The notes beneath the pieces were generated by a model. It did no database searches, had not been told where the DNA came from, and saw only the letters and a program-made list of their open reading frames with translations. A program made the translations under genes and the position numbers. 35,396 nt of DNA from Fomitopsis serialis (lineage: Eukaryota; Basidiomycota; Agaricomycetes; Polyporales; Fomitopsidaceae), in the NCBI RefSeq assembly GCF_022376445.1, contig NW_025955360.1:1-35396 (forward strand), in the 5' to 3' direction. Positions within the stretch are counted from its first letter, which is position 1; every line of letters starts with the position of its first letter. Shown in pieces: positions 1-9,262 of this stretch.

Positions 1-795
1 GTGGACTCAATAGCGGTGCACATCTGGCGCCGACTGTGTCTGACAACGGCTGCGGGCGAGTCGGAAGCACGACATTCGGCCGAGTTAGCAAACGTATCCG
101 CAGCACAAGCCTCTCACTTAGCCGCAAAGGCCCTCGTCGAGGATCAACCTGCGGCTCCGAGACGTTATATGCACGCACAGATTCAAATCAAGTCAATGAT
201 TGTTGTTTCCAAAACAATAGACCCCGTGTCCCACTCGTGTCTAGATTTGCACCGAAGCGGAGTATGTCGGCCTCGGTGTTCCCATCACAATAGCAGTGTC
301 GAGAGCCAGCCACACCCTGCCACACCATAGCGGGACGCCGATCGCCGCGGGTGGCTGAAATCGAACGGCAGAGGGTACAGATCGCCTGAAGCTCAAGACC
401 CCCGCATGTGTACCTTTCTTCGGCAAGCAACGGCTACCGCTGCCCATCATGTAACCTGCGTTCATGATACAGAGGTTCTGTACAGTTTCTGGCGCTGGAA
501 AACTTACCGTATGCTTCGTGGCGGTGCTCATCGTAGATTTTAAGTGTCGCGGAATAAGCGAAACATGGAACACGCACCCGACGGAACATCAACGAGGAGA
601 CGGTGGTCCCGGAGAAGTACGGTGTCGATTTGCGAGTCTCCGAAGATTCCGTGTGTGTTAATACACAATGCTCGGAGGCCCGGGATGACGGGCTGTTAGT
701 TACGCAACGATACTCGTTATACTTGTCTTCGAAGCCTGTCAGGGGTGCCGGTACTATCGGCGCATAGGCAAGTATATACTCGCACATGACTGTAA

Positions 796-803
796 TATTG
801 CGG
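796..803. repeat. Left 8-bp target-site duplication (TATTGCGG)
   Basis: Identical to 1426-1433 on the far side of the 622-bp element and immediately adjacent to its terminal inverted repeat. Confidence 0.82.
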
Positions 804-1425
804 AGGACCCCTATCAATTGGGGGAGAGGCCTGATCTTAATCCGGACAAAATCCGGCCAATTGAGGGGGGGTATGCCTGATGTTATCCGGACAAAATCGT
901 CCCTTATGCGGACGGAGGCCTGAGGAAGTATCCGGACATGGTGGTCCATGTCGCGCGAGGCCTGATCATAGTCCGGACAAGGGCCCGGACAACTCAGAGC
1001 ACCGGTGGGCCATGAGCGACACACATTACACGAGGCTTATTGAGCCTCAGCTCATATGTCCGCATCGTAGTTGGGTTGCATAAACAACATAACTGTTCTC
1101 ACAACGATAGTAAAACTCAGTAGTGTATGCACGCAGGTTTGCCGGGGCAAGAATGTGCGTTCACACAGTACTACTGTAGTACTCCCATTGCATCTGTGCA
1201 TATTGAAGGTGCGAAGGCAGTGAGTTGCATGGCTCAGGAGGCCTGATCCTGCAATCCGGACACCGAACCGCCTGCCCCGAGGCCTGATGCAGAGTCCGGA
1301 CAGCACCGACCAGAACCTCGTAAGGCCTGATTTAATCCGGACAAAATCGAAAGGCTACGTCCGGACAAAAAAAGCAAAATCTCGGGTTGCCGGATCAGGC
1401 CTCCCCACCAATAAATAGGGGTCCT
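804..1425. mobile_element. 622-bp non-autonomous DNA transposon (MITE-like, probably hAT type)
   Basis: The left end begins AGGACCCCTAT and the right end finishes with its exact complement ATAGGGGTCCT. The inverted similarity continues imperfectly for about 40 bp and includes an AGGCCTGAT motif at each end. Both sides are flanked by the same 8-mer TATTGCGG (796-803 and 1426-1433). An 8-bp target duplication is typical of hAT elements and is also known for P and Merlin elements. There is no internal transposase. Seven copies of an AGGCCTGAT / TCCGGACA motif pair lie inside (827-981 and 1239-1346). The related repeat at 5828-6730 carries the uninterrupted site, which independently supports insertion. 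Confidence 0.85.
827..1370 (+). repeat. Interspersed two-part motif array inside the transposon
   Basis: Seven units have the form AGGCCTGAT, 4-7 variable bases, TCCGGACA, often followed by AAATC. They start at about 827, 873, 916, 958, 1239, 1280 and 1323; the second and third are slightly degenerate. An eighth AGGCCTGAT lies inverted in the right terminus (about 1393-1402), and an extra TCCGGACAAAA lies at 1360-1370. Each unit holds two 6-bp palindromes, AGGCCT and TCCGGA. Units sit in the left and right thirds and are absent from the middle (982-1238), which is how subterminal transposase-binding repeats are usually arranged. The function is inferred. Confidence 0.75.
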
Positions 1426-1433
1426 TATTGCGG
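1426..1433. repeat. Right 8-bp target-site duplication (TATTGCGG)
   Basis: Identical to 796-803. Joining the flanks with a single copy gives a sequence that aligns with 6340-6380 of repeat copy B. Confidence 0.82.
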
Positions 1434-1890
1434 ATACTGCCAGTGAGAAGGCGACGGATACATCAATTGAGTCTCACATAGAGCATCGCCTCCGGGCAGT
1501 CACGGACATGCCAGTGATCCAAGGACTCCGTGGATGCCTTGTGGGAGCAAGAGCGGGTTCTAGTAAGACATGGTCGCAAGACGGCGAGATGTGGCCTAAG
1601 CTGAGATTACCAAGAGTGATCCCGACGTGGCATCCCCACCATACAGACCCGGTGCTGTGCTCGCGAGGAATTGTGCAGTGAGTCCCTTTGTCAAACCGCT
1701 GGCAACTTGCATGCCTCCGATCTGTGATGTCCCAAGCTGGCTCCAGAGCAGAAGTGTACACCTATGATCCCGGCGGATCTGACGGACAGCCCATGATGCG
1801 ATGGATATAAGAGTCAGGACGAGTGAGAGGCCCAAGAGCTTGAGGACCATCCTGCAAACTGCATTCAAGTTGAACAACATGTGTTTCCTG

Positions 1891-2333
1891 ATACGGTACT
1901 AACTACTATTAGAGTATACAGGTAGACGCGTGGTCCCGATTGATCGACGAATCTGATGATCCTTGGCGCCACCGTGACTGCCCCTTGCATGGTAAGTTAC
2001 ACTGGCAAGGGCGAATCCTTAACGTCAATGGTGGCTCGGAGCACACTAGTTGCACAGGGAGCAAAAAAAAAATCAAGATTCTACACATGCATCTGAGGAT
2101 GTATCTCGTTGACTCTATGAACGTGAGGCTGGGTAGTACACTTCTGCCAGTGACGTTGCGACTCGGGACTCAGCAACCACTGAGGAGCAACTCCCACTGA
2201 AGCACTGTTCATTATCATTCGAAAATCGGACTCAGGTATCCCTTTCGCACGTCTAGTGAGTACCGTTGAGGTAAAGTACAAATTTACAATCCTATGACTC
2301 CAGCCCGAAAATTTACATGCTAGACCTAGCATA
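1891..2333. other. Gene-free spacer downstream of the amine oxidase gene
   Basis: This lies between the end of repeat copy A and the stop codon of the oxidase on the minus strand. I see no supported gene. It contains an A9 run near 2065. Confidence 0.5.
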
Positions 2334-3975
2334 CTACCATCCTGCACGACAGAGGTCTTCTGGCGTCGCCCTCTTTTGCTTGTCAAAGGTCCTGGGCCCG
2401 TTCGGCCCCTCCTCCAGACCGTTGCTCAAAGGGAGCTCGGGACGCCATCTCCAGTGTTGTGTGAGTTCCGTCTTCGGCTTCTTCTGGATGACATCTCGTA
2501 CATGCTACACGCAACAGTAAGCCGCAGCCCATGAAGTACTGTTGCATATGACGCACCTTTCCGAGGATAGGCGTGAACTTCGCGCCGTGCCCACTGCCGC
2601 CCGTGCAGATGAAGAGCGTGTCGTTGTGTCCAGGAAGGTAGTCGATCAGCCAGGAGTTGTCGACGGTGTCGGTGTAGAAGCAGAGTCTGGTAGCGATGAT
2701 AGGTAGTGGCGCAAGATCGGGAAAGAAGGTAGAAACGAAAGTCTTGATCCCCTCCACAGACTTGATCGGTAACGAGGTGTCGTCCACTTCAGGACGTAGT
2801 GGTACGGAGATCGGACGATCAAAGTCGGGGAGTTTGACGTAGTTCGTATACTGATGCACGCTCATTACTAGGGCACTTCGGTGGGAGGAAGAGACACGGC
2901 ATACCTTTGTGACGCGGTACCCTATCTTGATGAGTCCGTCCTCAGTTCTGGGGAAGGCGTAGATGCTGCGGCTGCCGACTGTCTTCCCAGTGGGGTCCGG
3001 ATCATGACCTATGATCACAGGCCAGTTGTCGTGCGAGTACTTGTCCCAGAGTTCCTGCGCTTCTTCGCGTGGGGGCAAGCGAACGGTGACTACGCTTCCC
3101 GCAGTGGCCTCGAGGACTCGGCTCACTTCTGGCACAAGCATCGGCGTTGCAGATCCGCCTGTCTCAATGTTAGACAAGTCATCAATAGGGATCGCAGTAG
3201 CTCACAAGCCATAATGACGAGATCTGCTGTGTGCTCCTCTCCGTCTTTCGTCCTAATGCCGGTGACTCGCCTCGAATCTTCCGAGCCTTCCACGAGGAGC
3301 GAGGCGAACTCGCCTTTCTCGGGGCCTTCGATGAATCGTGCACCCTTCTTCCGTAGCTTTTCCGCAAGATACGCGCAGGCCTGGCTAGGGTACACGTATC
3401 CCGCCGTAGTGTCCAGAACCGCCTCAAATGTCTCCTGGCCGCCGGTCTCTGGAATGGGAAACTTCAACATCTTGTGCACCCACCCCTTCTCCGTCGCGCG
3501 GCGGACGTCATCGCCGTCTGAGAGGATGTATTGCGTGTCACGAAGGCCCTCTGCGGTCATATTTGCGAGCGTCTTCTTCTCGAGCCCGTCGAGATGGCTT
3601 GAGTGTTGGACTCGTAGCATCCCCGACTCGACGAAAAGTTCTTTGCCTGGACCAAGTTCCTCGTTCCATTGCTTCCATATCTCTCGCGCCTCATAAGCGA
3701 GCCTCTGGTAGTAGAGCTCATCTCCGTACGAAGCTCTGAAGATCTTGTTCTCGTCGACGGACGCTGCTGTAGACCCGGGGTTCAGTTTATAGCCGTCGCC
3801 CCGATCGTAGGGATGCTGGTCGAAGATTGTGATGTCGTAGTCTAAGTAAGACGAGTCAACAACGTCCAGTTATCGAGAAGACTTGCTCACCATCCTCCGC
3901 GAGATAGAAGGCCGTGCTGAGTCCAAAAATGCCAGCGCCCACAATGATCACCGCAGGTTTGGCGGAGGTTGTCAT
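2334..3975 (-). CDS. FAD-dependent amine oxidase (DAO family; sarcosine oxidase / fructosyl amino acid oxidase type)
   Basis: Five exons on the minus strand: 3891-3975, 3206-3841, 2905-3158, 2557-2850 and 2334-2504. They join in frame to 479 residues with introns of 47-54 nt. The N-terminus carries the Rossmann dinucleotide motif VGAGIFGLSTA at about residues 11-21. Near the C-terminus, RLCFYTDT (Cys382) matches the cysteine that binds FAD covalently in the monomeric sarcosine oxidase family. It is followed by LIDYLPG and the FAD-contact stretch GGSGHGAKF at about 409-417. Family members oxidise a secondary amine or glycated amino acid and release hydrogen peroxide; the substrate cannot be told from sequence. 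The protein ends in RAGW, without an SKL-type peroxisomal signal. The start is the first ATG, just before the dinucleotide-binding strand. Length fits the family (about 430-480). I see no lesion. Confidence 0.88.
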
Positions 3976-4822
3976 GTTCGGTCGTCGTCCAATGGCACTC
4001 ACTGCTCGTCCTTTCAGGTTGACGTCGAGAGTTAACGTTAGCTAAGATAACGCAACCATTACCAGACGACCTCTCGGCCCGAGATAATGCGATTTTCGAG
4101 AGACTATATTTGTCAATCTGCCCGTGAGCAGTCAGTGCAAGAGCGCGCCGTTGCATGCGCATAGGTGTCGTCATATCGCCTGAGTAGAGCCATTGCCCGA
4201 CTGCCCAGAAGCCAGAACAGGGACGTGGTTCAATAGTAACCCTTCATCGTTGAACGTAACCAACCTCGGAGGAACCAGAGTGCGCCACGGCATTATCTCA
4301 GATTTCGCACGCCTTCTTCGGAGTCGATCGATCGACGATCACCGTGACAACGGCGGACGCAGGTTCGCTACGTGCTGGCTACGTGCTGGCCACGTGCACT
4401 TATATTAAGTTGCATACAGTTCCACATAATGACCAACGTTAGGGCTTTCAAACCTTGTGAATTGCAAGCCAGCGAGCATACCGGTGAGAGGGCCGGTGCA
4501 TCGATGAGTGTGGTACATAGGACATAAGTAGAAGAAATCTCGACACTCGCTGTCTCCAAAACGCAACCTCAACACAAATGTTGACTTTCCTTACCATCGG
4601 CAAGTCAGACATGAACACATTATTCAATAAAAATCATCCGTATGATTCAAGGCCAAAGTCGAGAACAAATCACTCGAAGATCCCAACTGAGTCAGGCCTT
4701 GAAGGCAAGTCCGTTACTACTAGAGGATGACAACAAATTCAACAAATCAAAAGAAGTGTCCTTCGAGAATGAAGACTGCTCATACTGGCGTCCGCATTTG
4801 TATGCTACAAACCCGTACGCCG
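3976..4822. other. Intergenic region upstream of the amine oxidase gene
   Basis: This 847-bp gap separates the oxidase start from the stop of the next minus-strand gene, so it should contain the oxidase promoter. I see no gene in it. A short tandem repeat of TACGTGCTGG sits near 4370-4392. No convincing TATA element stands out near 3976-4050. Confidence 0.4.
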
Positions 4823-5529
4823 TCACTCAGCCCGACCATGTTTCAACGCGACCCCCTCTGCACCAGGCTCCGTCTCATACGAGTGCATGCCACCTCGCGC
4901 TTCGTGACCGATGAAGCTCCTGGTCGCGGGAAGAATGCTTGAAAGCGACGGCAAGCCACCGGAGACAGAGGACGCGGGTGCACTGGTGATGGACGTCACC
5001 GCGCTCGCCGTGCCAGTCGCAGTCGCGCTAGCGGTCTCCGTTGTGCTTCCACACACCGGCACGTACTCGGTAACAACAACGGTGGTCGTAACGACGGAAG
5101 GCGACGCGCTAGGGGGAACGCTGCTGTAGACCGACGTAATGGTGGAGGGCTCGACGGAGATGGTGGAAATGGTAGAGGGCTCGACGGTGATGGTAGTGAG
5201 GATCGACCCACTGGCAGTCACGATGGTGGTTGGCGACGCGCTCCCTGTGATCGTGGTAGAAACCGGCGACGCGCTGCCTGTGATGGTGGTCGAGATCGAC
5301 GATGCACAGTCGGTGGCACTTGGGCAGGCGTCGGACGTCACACTGGCGACAGACGAGGGGACGGGAAACGACGAGGGGACGACGTCTCTAGCTATTGGAG
5401 GGGCCGACTATGAGAAACGAGCACAACCCCTTGAAAACCGTTGAACGTACCTGCGGGAACGGCCAATGCAGAGGGCACGATCGTTGCAGCAAGAACAAGG
5501 GCAACGAAGTTGAAGGCGAAGCGGGGCAT
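4823..5529 (-). CDS. Small secreted Ser/Thr-rich protein
   Basis: Two exons, 5451-5529 and 4823-5391, separated by a 59-nt intron; 215 residues. The N-terminus MPRFAFNFVALVLAATIVPS followed by ALAVPA is a clear secretion signal with a likely cut after an A-x-A site. The mature part is rich in Ser, Thr, Val and Pro. It has an imperfect tandem repeat (TTITGSASP twice, then TTI and VEPSTI units) and few cysteines, so it is probably heavily O-glycosylated and located in the wall or outside the cell. The acceptor at 5392 is chosen because the one 10 nt upstream runs into a stop. The C-terminus is hydrophilic, so I see no GPI-anchor tail. No catalytic domain is recognisable and the function is unknown. 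Confidence 0.72.
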
Positions 5530-5827
5530 GACGGTAAAAGATGCTTCCGGGTGAAGGCGAAGATTATTGCAAGGATTGACGGAGCGGAAGTGCCGAAGAA
5601 TGTGGGGATGTATGACAGGGTAAGAACCCAGCACGCTTTTATAGGCTGGGTTCGATGCATCCTGTGCAGGGGCGTCTTGAGGCTGGCAAGCGTGAGGATG
5701 GGCACCGTTTCTCATGCATCAAGCATCTTCCAGCGCCCCCGGGACCGGCCTTGGCTATTTCGTCACCAATCAGTAGTAGGGTATCCGTTCAATCGACAGC
5801 CTGTAAATAAGCAGTGCACACCTGACG
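5530..5827. other. Presumed promoter region of the secreted Ser/Thr-rich protein gene
   Basis: This non-coding stretch lies upstream of the minus-strand start at 5529. On the minus strand, TATAAAAG at 5637-5644 is a plausible TATA box about 110 bp before the start codon. No other feature is supported. Confidence 0.5.
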
Positions 5828-6730
5828 GGCCGGCTGTCTCATAGCAGCTGCGATCAGCGACTTGGGCGCAGGAGGTCAGGCCTCGGCAAATGCAAGCCGC
5901 AGCACAGGCCTCGCATTCAGCCACAATGCTCATAGTCGAAGACCAACATGCGGTTGCGGGACGCATATCATAATTGAATGAATGGGGGCGAGTTTACACA
6001 ACGGCCACCGCTGCCCGTAGTAAGCTGTATGCCGAATGCCGTACAAGTAGGTTTTTACTCGGTTCACACAGGGGTCTCTGTGTTGCTGTATATCGGTGAT
6101 CAAACGGTTGTGCAGTGATGGATCAAATCCGAAGCACGCACCTCACATGGAGGAGCTCGAGACTGATCACACAGGAGCATGATATTAATTTGTGTGCCCG
6201 AGGATCTCATGCATGATGTGACAGAGTCAGATCACTTGCATGAGCGACCGATGGAACCTACGCGACAATACTGTTTCAGGATTCTCTACCAAAGCAATGG
6301 GTCTCGGTACCGGCGCAATAGGCAAGTAGGTGCTTGCTCGCGCACGACAGTGACAGCGCAGAATAGGCCAGTGATATAGACTTCAGAAGGCATCGAAGGT
6401 TTCGGCTGCGTCTCACTGGCAGCATCGCCCCCAGCGGCGGTCATCCGCGGGATCACTAGGCAATCACGACCTCCTGGGGTGATCCAAGGACGCCGTGGGC
6501 GTTCAGTGGGACTAAGAGCGAGTCCAGGAGACATGGTCTCACGACGGCGAGACGGCGTGTCTTGAACAAGATCGCCAAGCCTCCATAAATACTTTTCATG
6601 CTCCAGTTTGGCTCAACACAACAGTGCTCGCCGAAAGCCGTTTGACTGCCAGCGTGCGAGCGCAACTTGAACTTGTTTCGGCGAATAACTTGAGCCCTCT
6701 TTACGCGCTGCATCCCAAAGGAAAGCTACG
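5828..6730. repeat. Diverged dispersed repeat, copy B (empty-site copy)
   Basis: This is colinear with blocks of 1-1890. Between the blocks at 6301-6360 and 6411-6553 there is no equivalent of the 622-bp transposon found in copy A. The segment around 6340-6380 aligns across the insertion point with a single, mutated copy of the target site. Open frames are short and broken. The coding origin, if any, is unknown. Confidence 0.6.
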
Positions 6731-7554
6731 CACTCACAGCACTTGTGATTGAAGTATGCTCAGTCTACACTGCGATGAAGACTGATGGAGAGCCAAGAAG
6801 AAGAGTCAGTCGAGTGACGGAAGCCAGTCTGAGGTTGCGGGATCGGCGTTGCGAACAACGTGTATTTCTTAATAAGGTAATTCTGACGCTGGCGCTCCCC
6901 CGATTGATCTGTGGCGCCCCCCCCCTCCAGTCTCCAAGCTGAGCTGACCTTCGCCGGCCGACGACTGAGTCGCAATATCGCATTCCACCACTGCCTTCGT
7001 GCCTCTGCCCCACTGCTTCAGAATTATCATCATCGTGCTAGACCGACAGCAAGTCTTGCGTCGAATTTGGACTACCGCGTCGTAACAAGAGTTGCGAGGT
7101 CTCAGGCCTCAGGAGGAGCCATCCGACACTCGAAGAGCCTCCGAGCTCATATAACGGCCCTGGCTGAGAAAGTATCCGGATGAAATCCGGAGCTGGATAA
7201 TATACCTACACAAAGACCATTCTGCCGTAGGACGCGAATCTGGTGAGTTTCCATAACAAGCCAGTCGATTTCGTGATCACCGTCGTGACGGACGGGTGTA
7301 CAATGCACATGGATTATGATGAACACACCGGGCTCGAGTTTGGCTTTCGGTCCCATTGCTTGTACTCTTTCCCATGCTATACTTACAAGTCACATCCCGT
7401 CCATGACCGCCGAGTCTCACCCTTCTCGACACAGCCCCAGGTCTCAAGCTGGCTACAGCCCTCCAAGCTGAGCCTGTGCATGCCGTCACCGGTCAATCAT
7501 CTCCGTCAACGCAGAGCCATCGAGTGAATGAACGGGCGTCATAGATCGATGACC
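6731..7554. other. Gene-free spacer
   Basis: I see no supported gene here. The right part should include the promoter of the plus-strand gene starting at 7555. A homopolymeric C run sits near 6917-6925. Short TATCCGG and ATCCGG strings at 7171-7190 resemble half of the transposon motif, but without the partner half. Confidence 0.4.
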
Positions 7555-8422
7555 ATGGCTCCTGAGCCGCGGCGGTCAGTACTCCCCGTCTTTGCACGCT
7601 AACACCATGGACGCTGAAATTGGATATGGCACATGTGCAGTGGCCTGAATGTAGCATTCGAGACCATTTCGCGGAGGACTCTGCAGTATGAGCAGGATAT
7701 CCAGGATTTCGAGGTATGAATCTGTGCCTGCAATGCTAAGTCGGACATTGACGTACATAACCCATCGCTTCCAGAGTAGACTGGCTATTAACCTGAGCAA
7801 CTCGCGTGCCATCAGCACACTTCTGCACGAATCACAGTCTGCTGTGAAGGTACGTGACACATCCTATCGTCAACCCGGACCGCTCTCAGGAATTAGTGCA
7901 GCACTATCAGCAGAAAGCAGACTCTGCTCTGGAGTCCACTTTGCCACATATCGAACAGTCCCTCTCGGAAGACATCAATTCGCTTGAATTTCTTGACGAG
8001 CACCTACCGCGGATTGAAGAAGAGCTTGTTAGCATCAGGCGCGTGTATGACCGCGGACAGGACAAGGTATGCTTCCGGACAGCCGACAATGCTCTTCGTA
8101 TTTCACTTTTGATGCTCACCAATGGCTTGTAGGCAGTGGAACACATCGCCGAGCTCGAATGGCTCAACACCCCGCTCACAGCTCGTCTACGCAGAACAAT
8201 ATTCACCGCGTCCGCCCCAGTCAGCCCCCGGACCAAGGCACTACTGGTACGTTTCAATCACGCCGTTCACGCATTTCTTTCGCTAACCATATATCACCAC
8301 CGCAGCGCATGCTCTTCACGCTCGTGTTCTGCATGGGCGTCTGGGTCGCCTGGATCGCCCTTGAGGGTGCTGTCCGTGCTCATCGTCAGCGCCTCGTCTG
8401 GGGTGAACGACTACTGAGCTGA
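7555..8422 (+). CDS. Small coiled-coil protein with a C-terminal membrane helix (unknown function)
   Basis: Six exons: 7555-7574, 7641-7713, 7775-7849, 7890-8066, 8133-8246 and 8306-8422; 191 residues. The middle (about 20-130) is charged and probably helical or coiled-coil. Residues about 155-173 form one hydrophobic segment (LFTLVFCMGVWVAWIAL), followed by a short basic tail, as in tail-anchored or single-pass proteins of an internal membrane. The start sits in a strong CCATGG context. The first donor is GTCAGT, and its intron has a good CTAAC branch site. Intron 3 is only 40 nt as modelled; an in-frame acceptor 12 nt later would remove ELVQ. I do not recognise the family. Its last ~55 coding bases recur at 13259-13330. 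Confidence 0.7.
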
Positions 8423-8724
8423 CAGTACGAGTGCGGCCATTCCTCTGAACATCGGTTCATCGCGACGTCTTCCCAACGTCTAAGACTCTCAGCCTTGTAT
8501 CAAGGTGCTACCTACACCCGGTCTCCACTAACACTCTCCTAGCGTCTTCGCTTACTTCGCGCTGGACGTACACATTCCACTCTTCGGCTCGGACCTCTAT
8601 AGATCGGACAATGGATTGTAACATACTGCTATGATATATTGTACTGTACTGCCACACGTACATTGACCGGGCAATGACCGCCCCGCTAACACGACGGGTA
8701 CCCTAGTCCGATGCTGCGCAGAGC
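8423..8724. other. Convergent 3' spacer, part of the duplicated segment
   Basis: This lies between the stop of the coiled-coil gene and the end of the COQ3 relic. It corresponds to 13331-13563 in the second copy of the duplication. No gene is seen. Confidence 0.5.
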
Positions 8725-9262
8725 TCACTCCAGCGGTCTCCGTACCCAGAAGAGTAGTTGCACCCCTCCCCACCGCACGCCCACGGCGCCGCGGTGGACC
8801 AGTACTGTACTCACTCTTCCACGGCACGTATGTCATCCCACGCGTCTCCACTTCCGTATGCGTAGGCGGCCACTTGTACAGACAGAGGATCCGTGGCCTT
8901 TCCTCTGGGCTGGCAGAAGAACTGTGAGCTCCTCTGGCCGGACGAAATTGAAGTAGGTGTACGTGCCGGGCGTGACGAGGCGTAGGGCGTCCTCCGCGGC
9001 GAACAGGTAGGCGAGCGGTGTGCGCGAGATGGTCGTGATAAAGAGGGGTTCGCCGCATGTTCGCCGGGCTGCGTGGTGTCGGATGGGGCACGCAGTGCAG
9101 CCAGGCGGGCTGAGGCTCACTTTGTACGGGTGGGCGCCGTTGCACAGGAGCTAGCGTGGGATATCCAGTACGGAGTCGACAACCACCACAGAGCAGACAA
9201 CGTCAAACTGCTTTGGACCACCGGTTGCTCAAGCACATCCTCCGCGGATGTACTTACTACAC
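8725..9262 (-). pseudogene. Truncated, frameshifted copy of COQ3
   Basis: This stretch matches the 3' half of the intact COQ3 gene at 13564-14113: the end of exon 3, intron 3 and all of exon 4. The recognisable pieces RTPLAYLF, RLVTPGT and FVRPEEL fall in different frames. Relative to the intact gene it lacks bases in the LLTIF region and about 14 bases near the TQFFCEHRS region, and it has extra bases after the WKSE segment. Upstream exons 1 and 2 are absent. Homology continues leftward through the 3' spacer into the end of the neighbouring coiled-coil gene. It cannot encode a methyltransferase. Confidence 0.85.

Larger units (their letters stand above)
1..1890. repeat. Diverged dispersed repeat, copy A (interrupted by a transposon)
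   Basis: Several blocks of this stretch recur in the same order and orientation at 5828-6730. The clearest pairs are about 30-160 with 5830-5965, 744-800 with 6301-6360, 1470-1590 with 6411-6553, and the weaker 1690-1755 with 6570-6635. Within the best block (1514-1590) most bases match, with scattered substitutions and small indels. No long open frame survives on either strand, so any coding capacity is lost or was never present. The left end runs off the window. I cannot assign a transposon class, because I see no terminal repeats or reverse transcriptase, integrase or transposase motif. Confidence 0.6.

Noticed and set aside
827..1370. Regularly repeated motif considered as a CRISPR array
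   Set aside because: Units are short and two-part with variable spacing and no spacers of constant length. The setting is a eukaryotic transposon.
1596..1880. Minus-strand frame with a hydrophobic start in repeat copy A, reminiscent of a cytochrome P450 N-terminus
   Set aside because: No P450 motif (ExxR, heme-binding Cys loop) follows on either strand, and copy B does not keep the frame. A hydrophobic start alone is not enough.
4642..5844. Several plus-strand frames opposite the secreted Ser/Thr-rich gene
   Set aside because: They are antisense shadows of a repetitive coding region. The minus strand has the signal peptide and a clean intron.
8725..9262. Second functional methyltransferase gene
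   Set aside because: It lacks the SAM-binding exons and carries several indels relative to the intact COQ3, so it is a pseudogene.
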